Shown one piece after another: positions 17,454-25,371 of a DNA stretch of 64,000 nucleotides. The stretch lies in NCBI GenBank assembly GCA_002366795.1, contig DFBX01000032.1, positions 1 to 64,000 of the forward strand, written 5' to 3'. The stretch's first letter is position 1. Each line of letters opens with the position of its first letter. Origin of the DNA: Rhodobacteraceae bacterium UBA3069. GTDB lineage: Bacteria; Pseudomonadota; Alphaproteobacteria; Rhodobacterales; Rhodobacteraceae. The position numbers and the translations under genes are program-made. The notes below the pieces were generated by a model. That model searched no databases. It saw only the letters and a list, made by a program, of their open reading frames with translations, and was not told the DNA's origin.

Positions 17454-18073
17454 TTGACGGTTTGATCAAGAAACACATCGACCCCCTGTGGGAAACCGCA
17501 TCGGCCCCGCTTGTGCGCATGGGCGCAACACCGAACCAAGTGACGGCGGCGGGGCTGATTTTGGTCTGCCTCGCGTCGTTGGCTTATCTTTGGCACGGGT
17601 CCGACCTGTGGTTCGGGCTATGTCTGGCGCTGGCCTTTACCTTCGATGCGCTGGACGGCGCAGTTGCGCGGCGGCGCGGGCTGTCGACTCGCACGGGCGG
17701 CTATTTCGACGCTGTGGTGGACCGCTATCAGGAATTGGCCGTGCTGGCCGCCATCGCGTGGGTGCATGACGCCTGGGCGCTGGGGATGGCGGCGGTGACA
17801 GGCTCTTTCCTGATCTCATATGCCAAGGCGCGCACCGCGCTGGAAATGCCCGTCAGCAACGAAGGCTGGCCCGATCTGTTCGAAAGGATGGAGCGCGTGA
17901 TCTACCTGGCGCTGATGCTGATCCTTGCGGGGGTTTTCGGCAGCTGGGTCGCGGTCTGGGGGTTGGCGGGCTTTGCCCTGCTGGCCCATGGCACGGCGCT
18001 GCAACGGGCCTTTCGCGCCGCCGCGATGCTGGCCGTGCAGGATCAGGCCGACCGCGGCTCGGGCGAAAAATAG
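17450..18073 (+). CDS. CDP-alcohol phosphatidyltransferase, probable PI or PIP synthase
   Basis: A 207-residue membrane enzyme. The CDP-alcohol phosphatidyltransferase motif is complete: D66-x2-D69-G70-x2-A73-R74-x8-G83-x3-D87-x3-D91. The four aspartates hold the metals that bind the CDP-lipid. Six hydrophobic helices are visible. It transfers a phosphatidyl group from CDP-DAG to an alcohol. Because inositol-3-phosphate synthase is in the same operon, the alcohol is most likely inositol phosphate or inositol, giving phosphatidylinositol (phosphate). It ends with TAG and overlaps the convergent DRAM-like gene by 31 bases. No dedicated phosphatase gene is seen, so the pathway may borrow one if PIP is the product. 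Confidence 0.85.
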   Translation: MIDGLIKKHIDPLWETASAPLVRMGATPNQVTAAGLILVCLASLAYLWHGSDLWFGLCLALAFTFDALDGAVARRRGLSTRTGGYFDAVVDRYQELAVLAAIAWVHDAWALGMAAVTGSFLISYAKARTALEMPVSNEGWPDLFERMERVIYLALMLILAGVFGSWVAVWGLAGFALLAHGTALQRAFRAAAMLAVQDQADRGSGEK

Positions 18074-18804
18074 CGCCGCAGCAGCGGCACGGCATCCAGG
18101 TGGAACAGCCCGACATAGATCAAGAAGGATGACAGCACCGAAGGTTCGGTCCAGACATAGGCCTGATGGATGTGCCAGTCCCAACCGGCAATGTCGAAAT
18201 CCTTGACGATGAACAGGGTCAGATAGGCTAGCGCCAGCAGCACCGGCACCAGCATCAGCCGCCAGCGCAGGCGATGATTGGCCGGGGCCAGAACCGCCCC
18301 CTGCACCGCCCCCTGCCGTGCCATCACGCGCGAGGCAAAGCCGCCAAGGATCACGGTAAAGGCCTGCGCGAAGAAGAACAGGTAGCTGCCCGCCATATGC
18401 GCGTCGCGGTGGTCGGGAAAGCGATAATGGCTCAGGATCACCATACCGCAGGCCGCCGCGACCTGGCAGGCCATGACCAGCGCCAGCAGCACCGGAATGC
18501 CGCGCCCCCGCGCACCACCACGCCGCCAGTCACGCCATGCAAACCCGACGATCACCGCCACGCCAGCCACCAGCAGCGGCGCGGAAATCGCCATCCAATC
18601 GGCAAAGGGCTCGCCGATGCGCGGGTCGGAAATGGCGCGGCTGATGGTGGGGTGTTCACGGGCGACGAAATCGGGGTGCCACTGGATGAACAGGTGCCGC
18701 GCGCGGTAGATCAGGATGTTCACAACCACAATGACCAGCGTGATCGACGCGATCTGGAACGCGGCCAGCGCCGCCATCAGCCCCGAGGGGCGCAGGTCAG
18801 TCAT
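18043..18804 (-). CDS. DRAM/Frag1-like six-helix membrane protein
   Basis: A 253-residue protein with six hydrophobic segments (near residues 10-30, 70-90, 100-125, 135-160, 180-205 and 220-245). Between helices 3 and 4 lies SHYRFPDHRDAHMAGSYLFF, which recalls the Frag1/DRAM/Sfk1 family, whose eukaryotic members act in phosphoinositide or membrane lipid regulation. The assignment is by eye and tentative. Its start overlaps the ABC exporter stop by eight bases, so the two are co-translated. Its 3' end overlaps the phosphatidyltransferase gene on the other strand. A Sfk1/Frag1-like protein beside an inositol-lipid locus is suggestive, but may be coincidental. Confidence 0.5.
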   Translation of the reverse strand: MTDLRPSGLMAALAAFQIASITLVIVVVNILIYRARHLFIQWHPDFVAREHPTISRAISDPRIGEPFADWMAISAPLLVAGVAVIVGFAWRDWRRGGARGRGIPVLLALVMACQVAAACGMVILSHYRFPDHRDAHMAGSYLFFFAQAFTVILGGFASRVMARQGAVQGAVLAPANHRLRWRLMLVPVLLALAYLTLFIVKDFDIAGWDWHIHQAYVWTEPSVLSSFLIYVGLFHLDAVPLLRRYFSPEPRSA

Positions 18805-20476
18805 GGGTCTGCCCCTTTTCGCGCGGCTGCGCGATGACCGATGTCACCTGCCCCGCATCCATCCGCACCAGCCGGTCGCATTTGCCGAACTGGTGGTCAT
18901 CATGGGTGATGGCGATAACCAGCTTGCCGGATGCCGCCATTTCCGGCAGCAGCACGTCATAGAAAAACGCGCGCGAGGCGGGATCCTGGTCGGCAGCGTA
19001 TTCGTCCAGAACCAGAATGGGGCGCGCCTCGGCCAAGGCCACGGCCAGCGCCAGCCGCCGTTTCTGCCCCGCCGACAGGCCAAGGGTGGAAAACCGCCCG
19101 GCGATCAGATCGACCTTTTGCGCAAGGCCCAGCGATGCAATCCGCGCCTCCAGCGCGGCGCATTCGGCACCCGTCATCCCATAGGCGCGGTCGAACAGGT
19201 GGAAATCGCTGAATACCCCGCTGAACAGGGCGCGATACGCGGGCGCGCGGGCATCGTCCACCGGTGCGCCATCCCAGATCACCGCGCCCGTATCGGGCCG
19301 CCGCAGCCCCGTCAGCAAGGCCATCAGCGTGGTCTTGCCTGACCCGTTGCCGCCGGTAATGAACACCGTCTCGCCGGGGTGAAATTGCAGATCGACGGGG
19401 CCAAGGCGGAACCCCTCGCCCCCCTGCCCCAGATCGGCGGTGACGCCATGCAGCGCGATGCTGTCGAACTCGTCCGGCGCGGTATCCGGCGCGTCGGCAT
19501 CCGACTGCGCCGCGCGCAGCGCCGCCTCGACCCGGCAAATGCGGTCATAGGCGGTGCGGCCCACGGAAATGCGCGGCAGAGCGTTGAACAGCGCCTCGAT
19601 CGGGCCATAGGTCAGCAGCACTACGGTCAGCACCTGAAACATCATATCCGCCCCCGCGCCCTGCATCAGCGGCACCAGAACCACGACGAAGCACAGCAAC
19701 AGAACCATGGCGCTTTGCGATACGGTGGTGGCACCGGAAAACAGCCGCTCGGACCGCAGGCGCGCGACACGCACGCGGTCGATCACGGATTGCGCCTCAC
19801 CCTCCAGCGCCTGCGCGCGGGGGGCGTTCAGGCGCAATTCCTGCCAGCCGTGCAGCATATCCTCGACCCGGCCGCAGAATTCACCATTGGCATCACGCGC
19901 CACGCGGGCGTGCCGGCGCGCAGGCGGATCCAGCAGAACGAACCCAACCGCGCCCACGCCAATCGCCGCCAGCGTCGCCAGCCCCGCAGCGTAGGAAATA
20001 TAGAACAGGTAGGGAATGGCGATGGCCACGACGATCACCGCCTCGGCGGCGCGCAGCAGCCAGACGATCGCCTCGGACAGATCCGTTATGTCGGATGTCA
20101 TCGCGTCATAGACCTGCCCATGCTCACGCGAGAGCAGAAAGTCGATATCGGCCCGCAGCAGCAGCGCAGACATACGGCCGCGCAGCAAGGTCTGCACCCT
20201 CGAGATCACGACGTGCGACCGGTATTGCGACAGGTAGGACAGCCACAAAAACAGCATCGCGGCCGCCACCAGCAAAACCACCGGCCCGCCGCCCGCGCCA
20301 CCGCCTGCACGGCGGGCGGTTTCATTCACGGCAAATATCAGGGCGAACCGCGACAGGCTGGCCCCCAGCGCCATCAGCAGCGCCGGATCGCGCCACAGCC
20401 CGCCCGCGCCCCACAGGAACCGGAGCAGCCCTCTAGGCGGCGCGGGATCGAGGCGAAGGGGGGGGGGCTTGGTCAA
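18797..20476 (-). CDS. SyrD/PvdE-type ABC exporter (cyclic peptide export family)
   Basis: A 559-residue half-transporter with the permease fused to the ATPase. Six N-terminal helices are followed by a nucleotide-binding domain from about residue 350. It has Walker A GGNGSGKTT, a degenerate signature LSAGQKRR in place of LSGGQ, Walker B PILVLDEYAADQD and the switch histidine in AITHDDHQ. The D-Q-D after Walker B and this arrangement are typical of the cyclic-peptide/siderophore exporters SyrD and PvdE. The start is TTG at 20476. The next codons contain ten consecutive C, a slippage-prone tract only about nine bases into the gene. No peptide synthetase is nearby, so the cargo is unknown. The Frag1-like gene follows in overlap. 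Confidence 0.85.
   Translation of the reverse strand: MTKPPPLRLDPAPPRGLLRFLWGAGGLWRDPALLMALGASLSRFALIFAVNETARRAGGGAGGGPVVLLVAAAMLFLWLSYLSQYRSHVVISRVQTLLRGRMSALLLRADIDFLLSREHGQVYDAMTSDITDLSEAIVWLLRAAEAVIVVAIAIPYLFYISYAAGLATLAAIGVGAVGFVLLDPPARRHARVARDANGEFCGRVEDMLHGWQELRLNAPRAQALEGEAQSVIDRVRVARLRSERLFSGATTVSQSAMVLLLCFVVVLVPLMQGAGADMMFQVLTVVLLTYGPIEALFNALPRISVGRTAYDRICRVEAALRAAQSDADAPDTAPDEFDSIALHGVTADLGQGGEGFRLGPVDLQFHPGETVFITGGNGSGKTTLMALLTGLRRPDTGAVIWDGAPVDDARAPAYRALFSGVFSDFHLFDRAYGMTGAECAALEARIASLGLAQKVDLIAGRFSTLGLSAGQKRRLALAVALAEARPILVLDEYAADQDPASRAFFYDVLLPEMAASGKLVIAITHDDHQFGKCDRLVRMDAGQVTSVIAQPREKGQTHD
20458..20467 (-). repeat. Ten-base C tract at the start of the ABC exporter gene
   Basis: Ten G on the plus strand, ten C on the coding strand, encode the proline run right after MTK. 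The longest other single-base runs I noticed in this window are seven to eight bases. Such a tract next to a start codon is the classical layout of a phase-variable gene, but it is also a common place for sequencing error. Confidence 0.6.
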
Positions 20477-20703
20477 AGTGTCAGCTCTGTCATATCAATC
20501 AATGCCCGAACCTTGTGCCAGAGCGCCCCGCGCCTCACAAGCGCCTTGGTATATGGCACGCATCGCGCAAGCCCATGAAAAGTGTCCGGATTTTCTTTCC
20601 GCACCGTCACCAAGCTGCTAAAAGGCAGGAAATCCGGACCGTCAGTTCCCTTGCGCGCCACGTTTCTTTTCCCCGGACACAACCGATTTGATTGCAGGTA
20701 TTC
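20477..20703. other. Divergent intergenic region
   Basis: About 227 bases between the ABC exporter (minus) and the outer-membrane-like protein (plus). Composition is more AT-rich than the genes, so promoters for both sides are expected here. I see no convincing paired -35/-10 elements and no palindrome. A minus-strand open frame runs through it and ends at 20473 in a TTGA overlap with the exporter start, but its residues look non-coding and it continues into the coding strand of the neighbouring gene. Confidence 0.4.
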
Positions 20704-22305
20704 ATGCACCACACCCTTTCCCGTCTTGCCGCGCTGCTTCTTGCCTCTGTCCTGACCAGTACCTTGCCAGCCGCCGCGCAGGACCGTTCTCCGCTGGAAC
20801 TGCACGCCGACCATTTCGTGAATTTCGAAACCGGCAACACCATACCCAAGCGTAGCCTGCGCCTGTGGACAGGCAGCCACCAGACCGCACCGGGCAGAAC
20901 GCCGGGCACCGGCAACCAGATGTATTACGGCGGCGGCGAATGGGCCGTTGGGGAACGGGTGCAGCTGGGTTTCAGCGTGCTGCAATTCGACGATCTATTG
21001 CCCGAAACGGTCAACGGCATCTACCCTCATTTCATCATCCGAAGCTATTCGCTAAATGGCAAATACGCGCTGTATTCCGACACGAAATGGAACATCGCCG
21101 CCAAGCTTTCGGCGGAGTATTTCCAGCTGGCCGCCCCCACGTATAACGAACCGTCAATCACGGGGCACGTTGTCGGATCGTTCCACCTACCGATCAGCTA
21201 CAGCGCCTCGGACCGCCTGCAATTTCACCTGACGCCTTCGGTTTCGGTGTTCCCTGACCAGATCAACGGGGTCGGTTTTTACGGCACCGTGGCCGCAATT
21301 GGCGCGGGCGTGACCTATCGACCGACACAGCGATGGCTGACCTATGGCGCGGTGAACGTGCCGCTGACAGGGGGCAATGTGCTGACCCGCGCGGGCACGA
21401 TGGACCGCGCCCCGGTCTGGACGGTGGGGGGGCGCTATAACGTTACACCCAAGGCCGCGCTTGATATTTTTGCCACCAACGGCATGGGCATGACCCCCGC
21501 CACCAGCATCCTGCCCTTCATCCCCGAAGGCGACGTGCCCATGATCGGCGTGATGATCAACTATACGCCGGGGCGTAGCGCAGCCTATCGCCCCAATTAT
21601 CGCGGCACCCCGTCAGAGCCGTTGATGCCGCGCAACCGGCGCTTGCAACTGGACGGCTTCACCCTGTCATCAGGCGACACGCTGGCACCGGGGCGTGTCA
21701 TTCTAAGTGGGCATGGCGGCACTGACGCCTATGGCGGCAGCCTGCAATTCAGCCCCGATTTCGATGGCCAGATCGAGGCGACATACGAACAGTTCGCCAA
21801 TGACGGCTCTGTCGGGCTGACCCAACTGGCCAATTTCGAATCGCGCTGGGGCTTGGGGTTGAAACTGCGCTTCATGGATCAGAACAACGGCAGCCCCATT
21901 TCGCTGTCGCTGCATGGCCGGATGGGGCGCGATACAAGCCCTGAGCAGAACGGCGTATTCTATCTGGCGATGCCGATAACCTACAAGGTCTCGGACCGGC
22001 TTGCCCTGAACATCAACCCCAAGTTCGCCGCATGGGGCGATGCGCGCAAATTCGGACTGGGTCTGGGGCTGAATTATGCCGTGACTGGCGGGCTGGACCT
22101 TATCGGAGAGGTCACGCCGGTGAACGATGGCGACCGCGTGGTCTGGGCCGCTGGCCTGCGTGGCCACGTCAAAGCGGTGCCTCTGCATTTCGATCTTTAC
22201 GCCACCAATGCGGTGGGGCGCACCGGGCTGGGCGCTATGGTCGGGCAATCCAGCACGCGGTTGGCACTGACCGCCACGCTGGACCTGGACCTGAAACGGC
22301 GCTGA
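20704..22305 (+). CDS. Secreted, outer-membrane beta-barrel-like protein of unknown family
   Basis: A 533-residue protein with a clear Sec signal (LAALLLASVLTSTLPAAAQ) followed by alternating polar/hydrophobic strands rich in Gly, Tyr and Asn. Examples are YYGGGEWAVGERVQLGFS, FHLPISYSASDRLQFHLTP and the terminal LGLNYAVTGGLDLIGEV. It ends in LDLDLKRR without the usual C-terminal aromatic residue. Many repeated short strands separated by turns fit a porin-like barrel, or two barrels in tandem with a break near residue 315 (RRLQLDGFTLSSGDTL). I do not recognise the family. ATG at 20704 has AGGTA just before it; a TTG four codons upstream is possible. It is divergent from the ABC exporter and could be its outer-membrane partner, though that is conjecture. 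Confidence 0.75.
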   Translation: MHHTLSRLAALLLASVLTSTLPAAAQDRSPLELHADHFVNFETGNTIPKRSLRLWTGSHQTAPGRTPGTGNQMYYGGGEWAVGERVQLGFSVLQFDDLLPETVNGIYPHFIIRSYSLNGKYALYSDTKWNIAAKLSAEYFQLAAPTYNEPSITGHVVGSFHLPISYSASDRLQFHLTPSVSVFPDQINGVGFYGTVAAIGAGVTYRPTQRWLTYGAVNVPLTGGNVLTRAGTMDRAPVWTVGGRYNVTPKAALDIFATNGMGMTPATSILPFIPEGDVPMIGVMINYTPGRSAAYRPNYRGTPSEPLMPRNRRLQLDGFTLSSGDTLAPGRVILSGHGGTDAYGGSLQFSPDFDGQIEATYEQFANDGSVGLTQLANFESRWGLGLKLRFMDQNNGSPISLSLHGRMGRDTSPEQNGVFYLAMPITYKVSDRLALNINPKFAAWGDARKFGLGLGLNYAVTGGLDLIGEVTPVNDGDRVVWAAGLRGHVKAVPLHFDLYATNAVGRTGLGAMVGQSSTRLALTATLDLDLKRR

Positions 22306-22317
22306 TCCGGCATTGGC

Positions 22318-23049
22318 CTAGGCTAGGTCGGTGATCGCCGCGATGGTGCGGTCGGGCAGCAGGGTGAACACCCGTGCCCCCGCACCGCGCGGCACCACGG
22401 CCATGTCCAGCGCCGTATCCACCGGCACGGAGGCCATGAAACGCACGGCCAGGGATTGCGTCTTGGTTTCGGCGCTATAGGCGGCGCATTCCGCCAGCCC
22501 CGCCATCAGCATCCCCGGCACCACCACACCCGGAAACCCGCCCGCCATGGCCGCAGCGGCGTCGCGGTGGATCGGGTTGTCGTCGCGCGACAGGTCCAGA
22601 TAGCGGGCGATCACAGTGGCATCCAGCGGGGCAGCGCGCGCCCAGCGCGTGCCAGCCCCCGCCATGCGATCGGTAAAGCGCGCACCTTTCAACCCCTGCA
22701 TCTGTTCGGGCAGTGCAAAGCGGATGCGGGTTTCAAGCCGCACCGCGGGGCCGTCCGGCCCATCCATTTCCAGCCAGAAATCACCGGCCTGTCCCGCGTG
22801 TCGCAGGGTCAGCGGCTGGTCCAGCGGCAGGGGGCCAAGCCGTTCGATCCGCTGGGATTCGTGCAGCGCGGACAGCCCTTGCGGTGCGCGCAATGCCCGT
22901 GCCGCCGCCGCCAGTTCGGGCTGGCCCAGCAACAGCACCGGCGCGATCAGCGGCAGATCGGGGCCGCATCCGGCCAGATCGGCCAACAGCCCTGACAGCG
23001 CAGTGCAATCCGCCGCATCCAAACCTTTGCAGGGCGCCGTTTCAGACAT
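22318..23049 (-). CDS. Hotdog-fold (MaoC/HADH-like) dehydratase or thioesterase
   Basis: A 243-residue protein. The C-terminal half contains LDLSRDDNPIHRDAAAAMAG and GVVVPGMLMAGLAECAA, the D-x4-H hydratase-2 motif of MaoC-like proteins, so a (R)-3-hydroxyacyl-thioester dehydratase or a related hotdog enzyme is likely. The N-terminal half is a degenerate second hotdog. The start at 23049 overlaps the ketoacyl synthase stop by eight bases; the stop is TAG. With the synthase and ACP upstream it forms a three-gene minus-strand unit that could extend or modify an acyl chain on a dedicated carrier protein. Confidence 0.75.
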   Translation of the reverse strand: MSETAPCKGLDAADCTALSGLLADLAGCGPDLPLIAPVLLLGQPELAAAARALRAPQGLSALHESQRIERLGPLPLDQPLTLRHAGQAGDFWLEMDGPDGPAVRLETRIRFALPEQMQGLKGARFTDRMAGAGTRWARAAPLDATVIARYLDLSRDDNPIHRDAAAAMAGGFPGVVVPGMLMAGLAECAAYSAETKTQSLAVRFMASVPVDTALDMAVVPRGAGARVFTLLPDRTIAAITDLA

Positions 23050-24241
23050 CCGCCACAATCAACGATGCGTTGATGCCGCCGAAGGCCAGCGAATTCGACA
23101 TCACCGCCCCCGCGCCAATCGGCTGCGCCTGCCCGTGAACCGGCACCAGGTGCACCTTGGGGTCATCCTCGGTGTAGTTCAGCGTCGGCGGGGCCATACG
23201 GCCGCGCAATGCGCCGATAGAGACAATCAGTTCCAACGCGCCCGCCGCGCCAAGGGCATGACCATGCACCGGCTTGGTCGATGTGAAAGGCGGTGGCGCA
23301 TCGCCGAAGCAGCGGCGCAGCGCCTCGGCCTCGGTCAAGTCATTGGCGACTGTGCCAGTGCCATGGGCGTTGACATGGGCGATATCCGCAGGGGACAGCC
23401 CCGCATCGTGCAGCGCCAACCCCATGCAGGCGGCGGCGCGTTCAGGATCGGGGCGCAGCAGGTCACCCGCATCGGAATTGGTGCCATACCCCTTGATTTC
23501 GCAAATGATCTCCGCGCCGCGCGCCTGCGCGGCCTCCAGCGTTTCCAGCACCAACACACCCGCCCCTTCGCCCAGCATCATGCCGTTGCGATCGCGCGAG
23601 AAAGGCCGGTTCAGATCGGCGGTCATCACCCGCAGCAATTCCCACACGCGGAACACGCCGCTTTCCAGGCATGCCTCGGACCCGCCGGCCAGCATCCTTT
23701 GGGCCGCACCCGCGCGCAACATCTGCACCGCCAGCCCGATGGACTGACTGGCCGAGGAACAGGCCGTCGCCATGCAATAGGCCGGCCCCGTCGCGCCGAA
23801 TTCGATCGATACCCAACTGGCGGCGGCGTTGTTCATGATCTTGGGCACCGACATCGGGTCCAGCCGCATCGACCCTTCGGCGGCGAATTTCAGATAGTTG
23901 GTGTTCAGCGTCTGCGCCCCGCCAAAGCCCGACCCGATGGACACCCCGCAGGCATCGCCGAAATCATCAGGGCCAAGCTTGGCCTGCGCCACGGCCTCGC
24001 GCGCGGCGACCAACGCGTAGGCGGCGACCGGATCGCGCATTCGGCTGCCAGCCGCGTCGATCACCTGCGCCAGGTCCGGCGCGGCAAGGGCGGCCGCATG
24101 GCCGACGCGCTGCGTGTCGATTTCGGGGTAATGCACGGGCTTGCGGCCCGAAACGCCATCCCGCGCGGCCCGCCAAAGGGCATCGGCCCCCAAGCCGCAG
24201 GCCGATACCGCCCCCATGCCCGTAACGACGACGCGGTGCAT
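23042..24241 (-). CDS. Beta-ketoacyl-ACP synthase (KAS I/II type)
   Basis: A 399-residue thiolase-fold condensing enzyme with the full catalytic triad: Cys in TACSSASQ (about residue 160), His in NAHGTGT (about 293) and His in KPVHGHALGAAGA (about 323). The conserved GGSEA, DRNGMMLGEGAG and SNSLAFGG segments are also present. It condenses an acyl primer with malonyl-ACP. Its start overlaps the last base of the ACP stop, and the hotdog gene overlaps its end, so the three are translated as one unit. This is not the housekeeping fabF/acpP/fabD/fabG arrangement, which suggests a specialised fatty-acyl or polyene-like product. Confidence 0.85.
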   Translation of the reverse strand: MHRVVVTGMGAVSACGLGADALWRAARDGVSGRKPVHYPEIDTQRVGHAAALAAPDLAQVIDAAGSRMRDPVAAYALVAAREAVAQAKLGPDDFGDACGVSIGSGFGGAQTLNTNYLKFAAEGSMRLDPMSVPKIMNNAAASWVSIEFGATGPAYCMATACSSASQSIGLAVQMLRAGAAQRMLAGGSEACLESGVFRVWELLRVMTADLNRPFSRDRNGMMLGEGAGVLVLETLEAAQARGAEIICEIKGYGTNSDAGDLLRPDPERAAACMGLALHDAGLSPADIAHVNAHGTGTVANDLTEAEALRRCFGDAPPPFTSTKPVHGHALGAAGALELIVSIGALRGRMAPPTLNYTEDDPKVHLVPVHGQAQPIGAGAVMSNSLAFGGINASLIVADV

Positions 24242-24504
24242 CAGGCGGCCCGCTGCTCTTCGATCTTGGCGATGGCAAGGTCCAGCAGATCCTGTACCGT
24301 TTCGGTTTCGGTCAGGTCATTATCGACCGAGATGTAAGCGCCGTATTTTTCCTCGATCGCCATCAGGATCATGATGAAATCGGCCGACTGGATAGACAGG
24401 TCTTCCAGCCGCGCCTCGGGCGAGATCGTGCCCGCCTCGACCATGCCTTCCTTGGCCACCAGTTTCATCAACTCGCGCGTCAGTTGCTCTCGGGTCTCGG
24501 ACAT
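24241..24504 (-). CDS. Acyl carrier protein
   Basis: An 87-residue acidic, helical carrier protein. The phosphopantetheine serine is in IQSADFIMI at about residue 38, where the usual D-S-L is replaced by Q-S-A-D, marking a specialised ACP rather than AcpP. ATG at 24504 is chosen because GGAAA lies seven bases upstream; earlier residues look non-coding. It heads the ACP-synthase-hotdog unit and is divergent from the PlsC gene, with 82 bases between starts that must hold both promoters. Confidence 0.85.
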   Translation of the reverse strand: MSETREQLTRELMKLVAKEGMVEAGTISPEARLEDLSIQSADFIMILMAIEEKYGAYISVDNDLTETETVQDLLDLAIAKIEEQRAA

Positions 24505-24586
24505 GGTTGTTTCCTTGTGCTTTCCGGGTTGCGTTCGCAACGGTGGCGCGTTCATTGGGAACGCGAGGGGGAGTTGGGACAAACCT

Positions 24587-25282
24587 ATGCCGGGATACGA
24601 AAAATCACCAGTCCACATGATTGCGACAGGTCTTTTTTACGGGCTGACGGGCATTGCGGCAATTCCCCTGATGCTGGCTTGGGCCGTGCTGCGCGGGACC
24701 AAGGGGAAAAGGCGCACGGCCAATGCCTTTTTATGGGTGCAGGCGGCGGCATTGCGACTGATCGGCATCCGCACCGAGGTAACGGGGCTGGACCGTATTC
24801 CGCAAGGCCCGGTGATCTTCGCCGCCCAGCATGAAAGCGCGTGGGAGACGATGCATTTCACCCGCCTGCTGGGCAACCCCGCGATGTTCGCCAAGGCAGA
24901 GCTGTTCGACATGCCCCTGATCGGCTGGGTCGCGCGACGGATGGGGCATATCCCGCTGGCGCGGGGCGGGTCGCTTGACGGTATCCGCGCCAGCCTGCGG
25001 CAAGGGGCGGATGCGGCCGCAGCAGGGCGCAGCCTGCTGATTTTCCCGTCGGGCACGCGCCGCGCCTCCACCGCTGATATCCGCGCGGGCGTGGGTGTTC
25101 TGTACCAGATGACGGACCTTCCCGTGGTGCCCGTCCGTGTATCTTCGGGGCATTGCTGGCCCGCGCGCGGCTGGCCCCTGCGCCCCGGCACGATCCGGGT
25201 CGAACTGTGCCCGCCCATCCCCGCCGCCCTGCCCCGCGCCGACATGCTGGCGCGATTGCAGGCCAAGATCGGCAACGACTGA
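24587..25282 (+). CDS. 1-acyl-sn-glycerol-3-phosphate acyltransferase (PlsC family)
   Basis: A 231-residue protein with one N-terminal membrane helix (about residues 12-36). The acyltransferase motif I appears as H82-ESAW-E87 (H-x4-E rather than H-x4-D, a known subgroup), and FPSGTR stands for motif III. It transfers an acyl chain from acyl-ACP or acyl-CoA to lysophosphatidic acid at the inner membrane. It is divergent from the specialised ACP and may use acyl chains made by that unit. ATG at 24587 is chosen; an ATG at 24617 would still retain the helix. Confidence 0.8.
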   Translation: MPGYEKSPVHMIATGLFYGLTGIAAIPLMLAWAVLRGTKGKRRTANAFLWVQAAALRLIGIRTEVTGLDRIPQGPVIFAAQHESAWETMHFTRLLGNPAMFAKAELFDMPLIGWVARRMGHIPLARGGSLDGIRASLRQGADAAAAGRSLLIFPSGTRRASTADIRAGVGVLYQMTDLPVVPVRVSSGHCWPARGWPLRPGTIRVELCPPIPAALPRADMLARLQAKIGND

Positions 25283-25371
25283 CCCAAGACTGGCCTGCCC
25301 CCGTTTCGCGCCTTGGCGCGACGCGCGGGCAGCGATATGAAAGCAGTCCCGCCAAGTATAGGAATCGTGCC

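Noticed and set aside
9811..18073. Reading the locus as an ordinary LPS-transport operon because of LptF/LptG
   Set aside because: No other lpt gene is present, while inositol-phosphate synthase, phosphatidyltransferase and PimA-like genes are co-translated with the permeases.
20473..20985. Minus-strand frame ending in a TTGA overlap with the ABC exporter start
   Set aside because: More than half overlaps the signal-peptide end of the barrel-like gene on the plus strand, and the residues look non-coding, so the coupling is probably chance.
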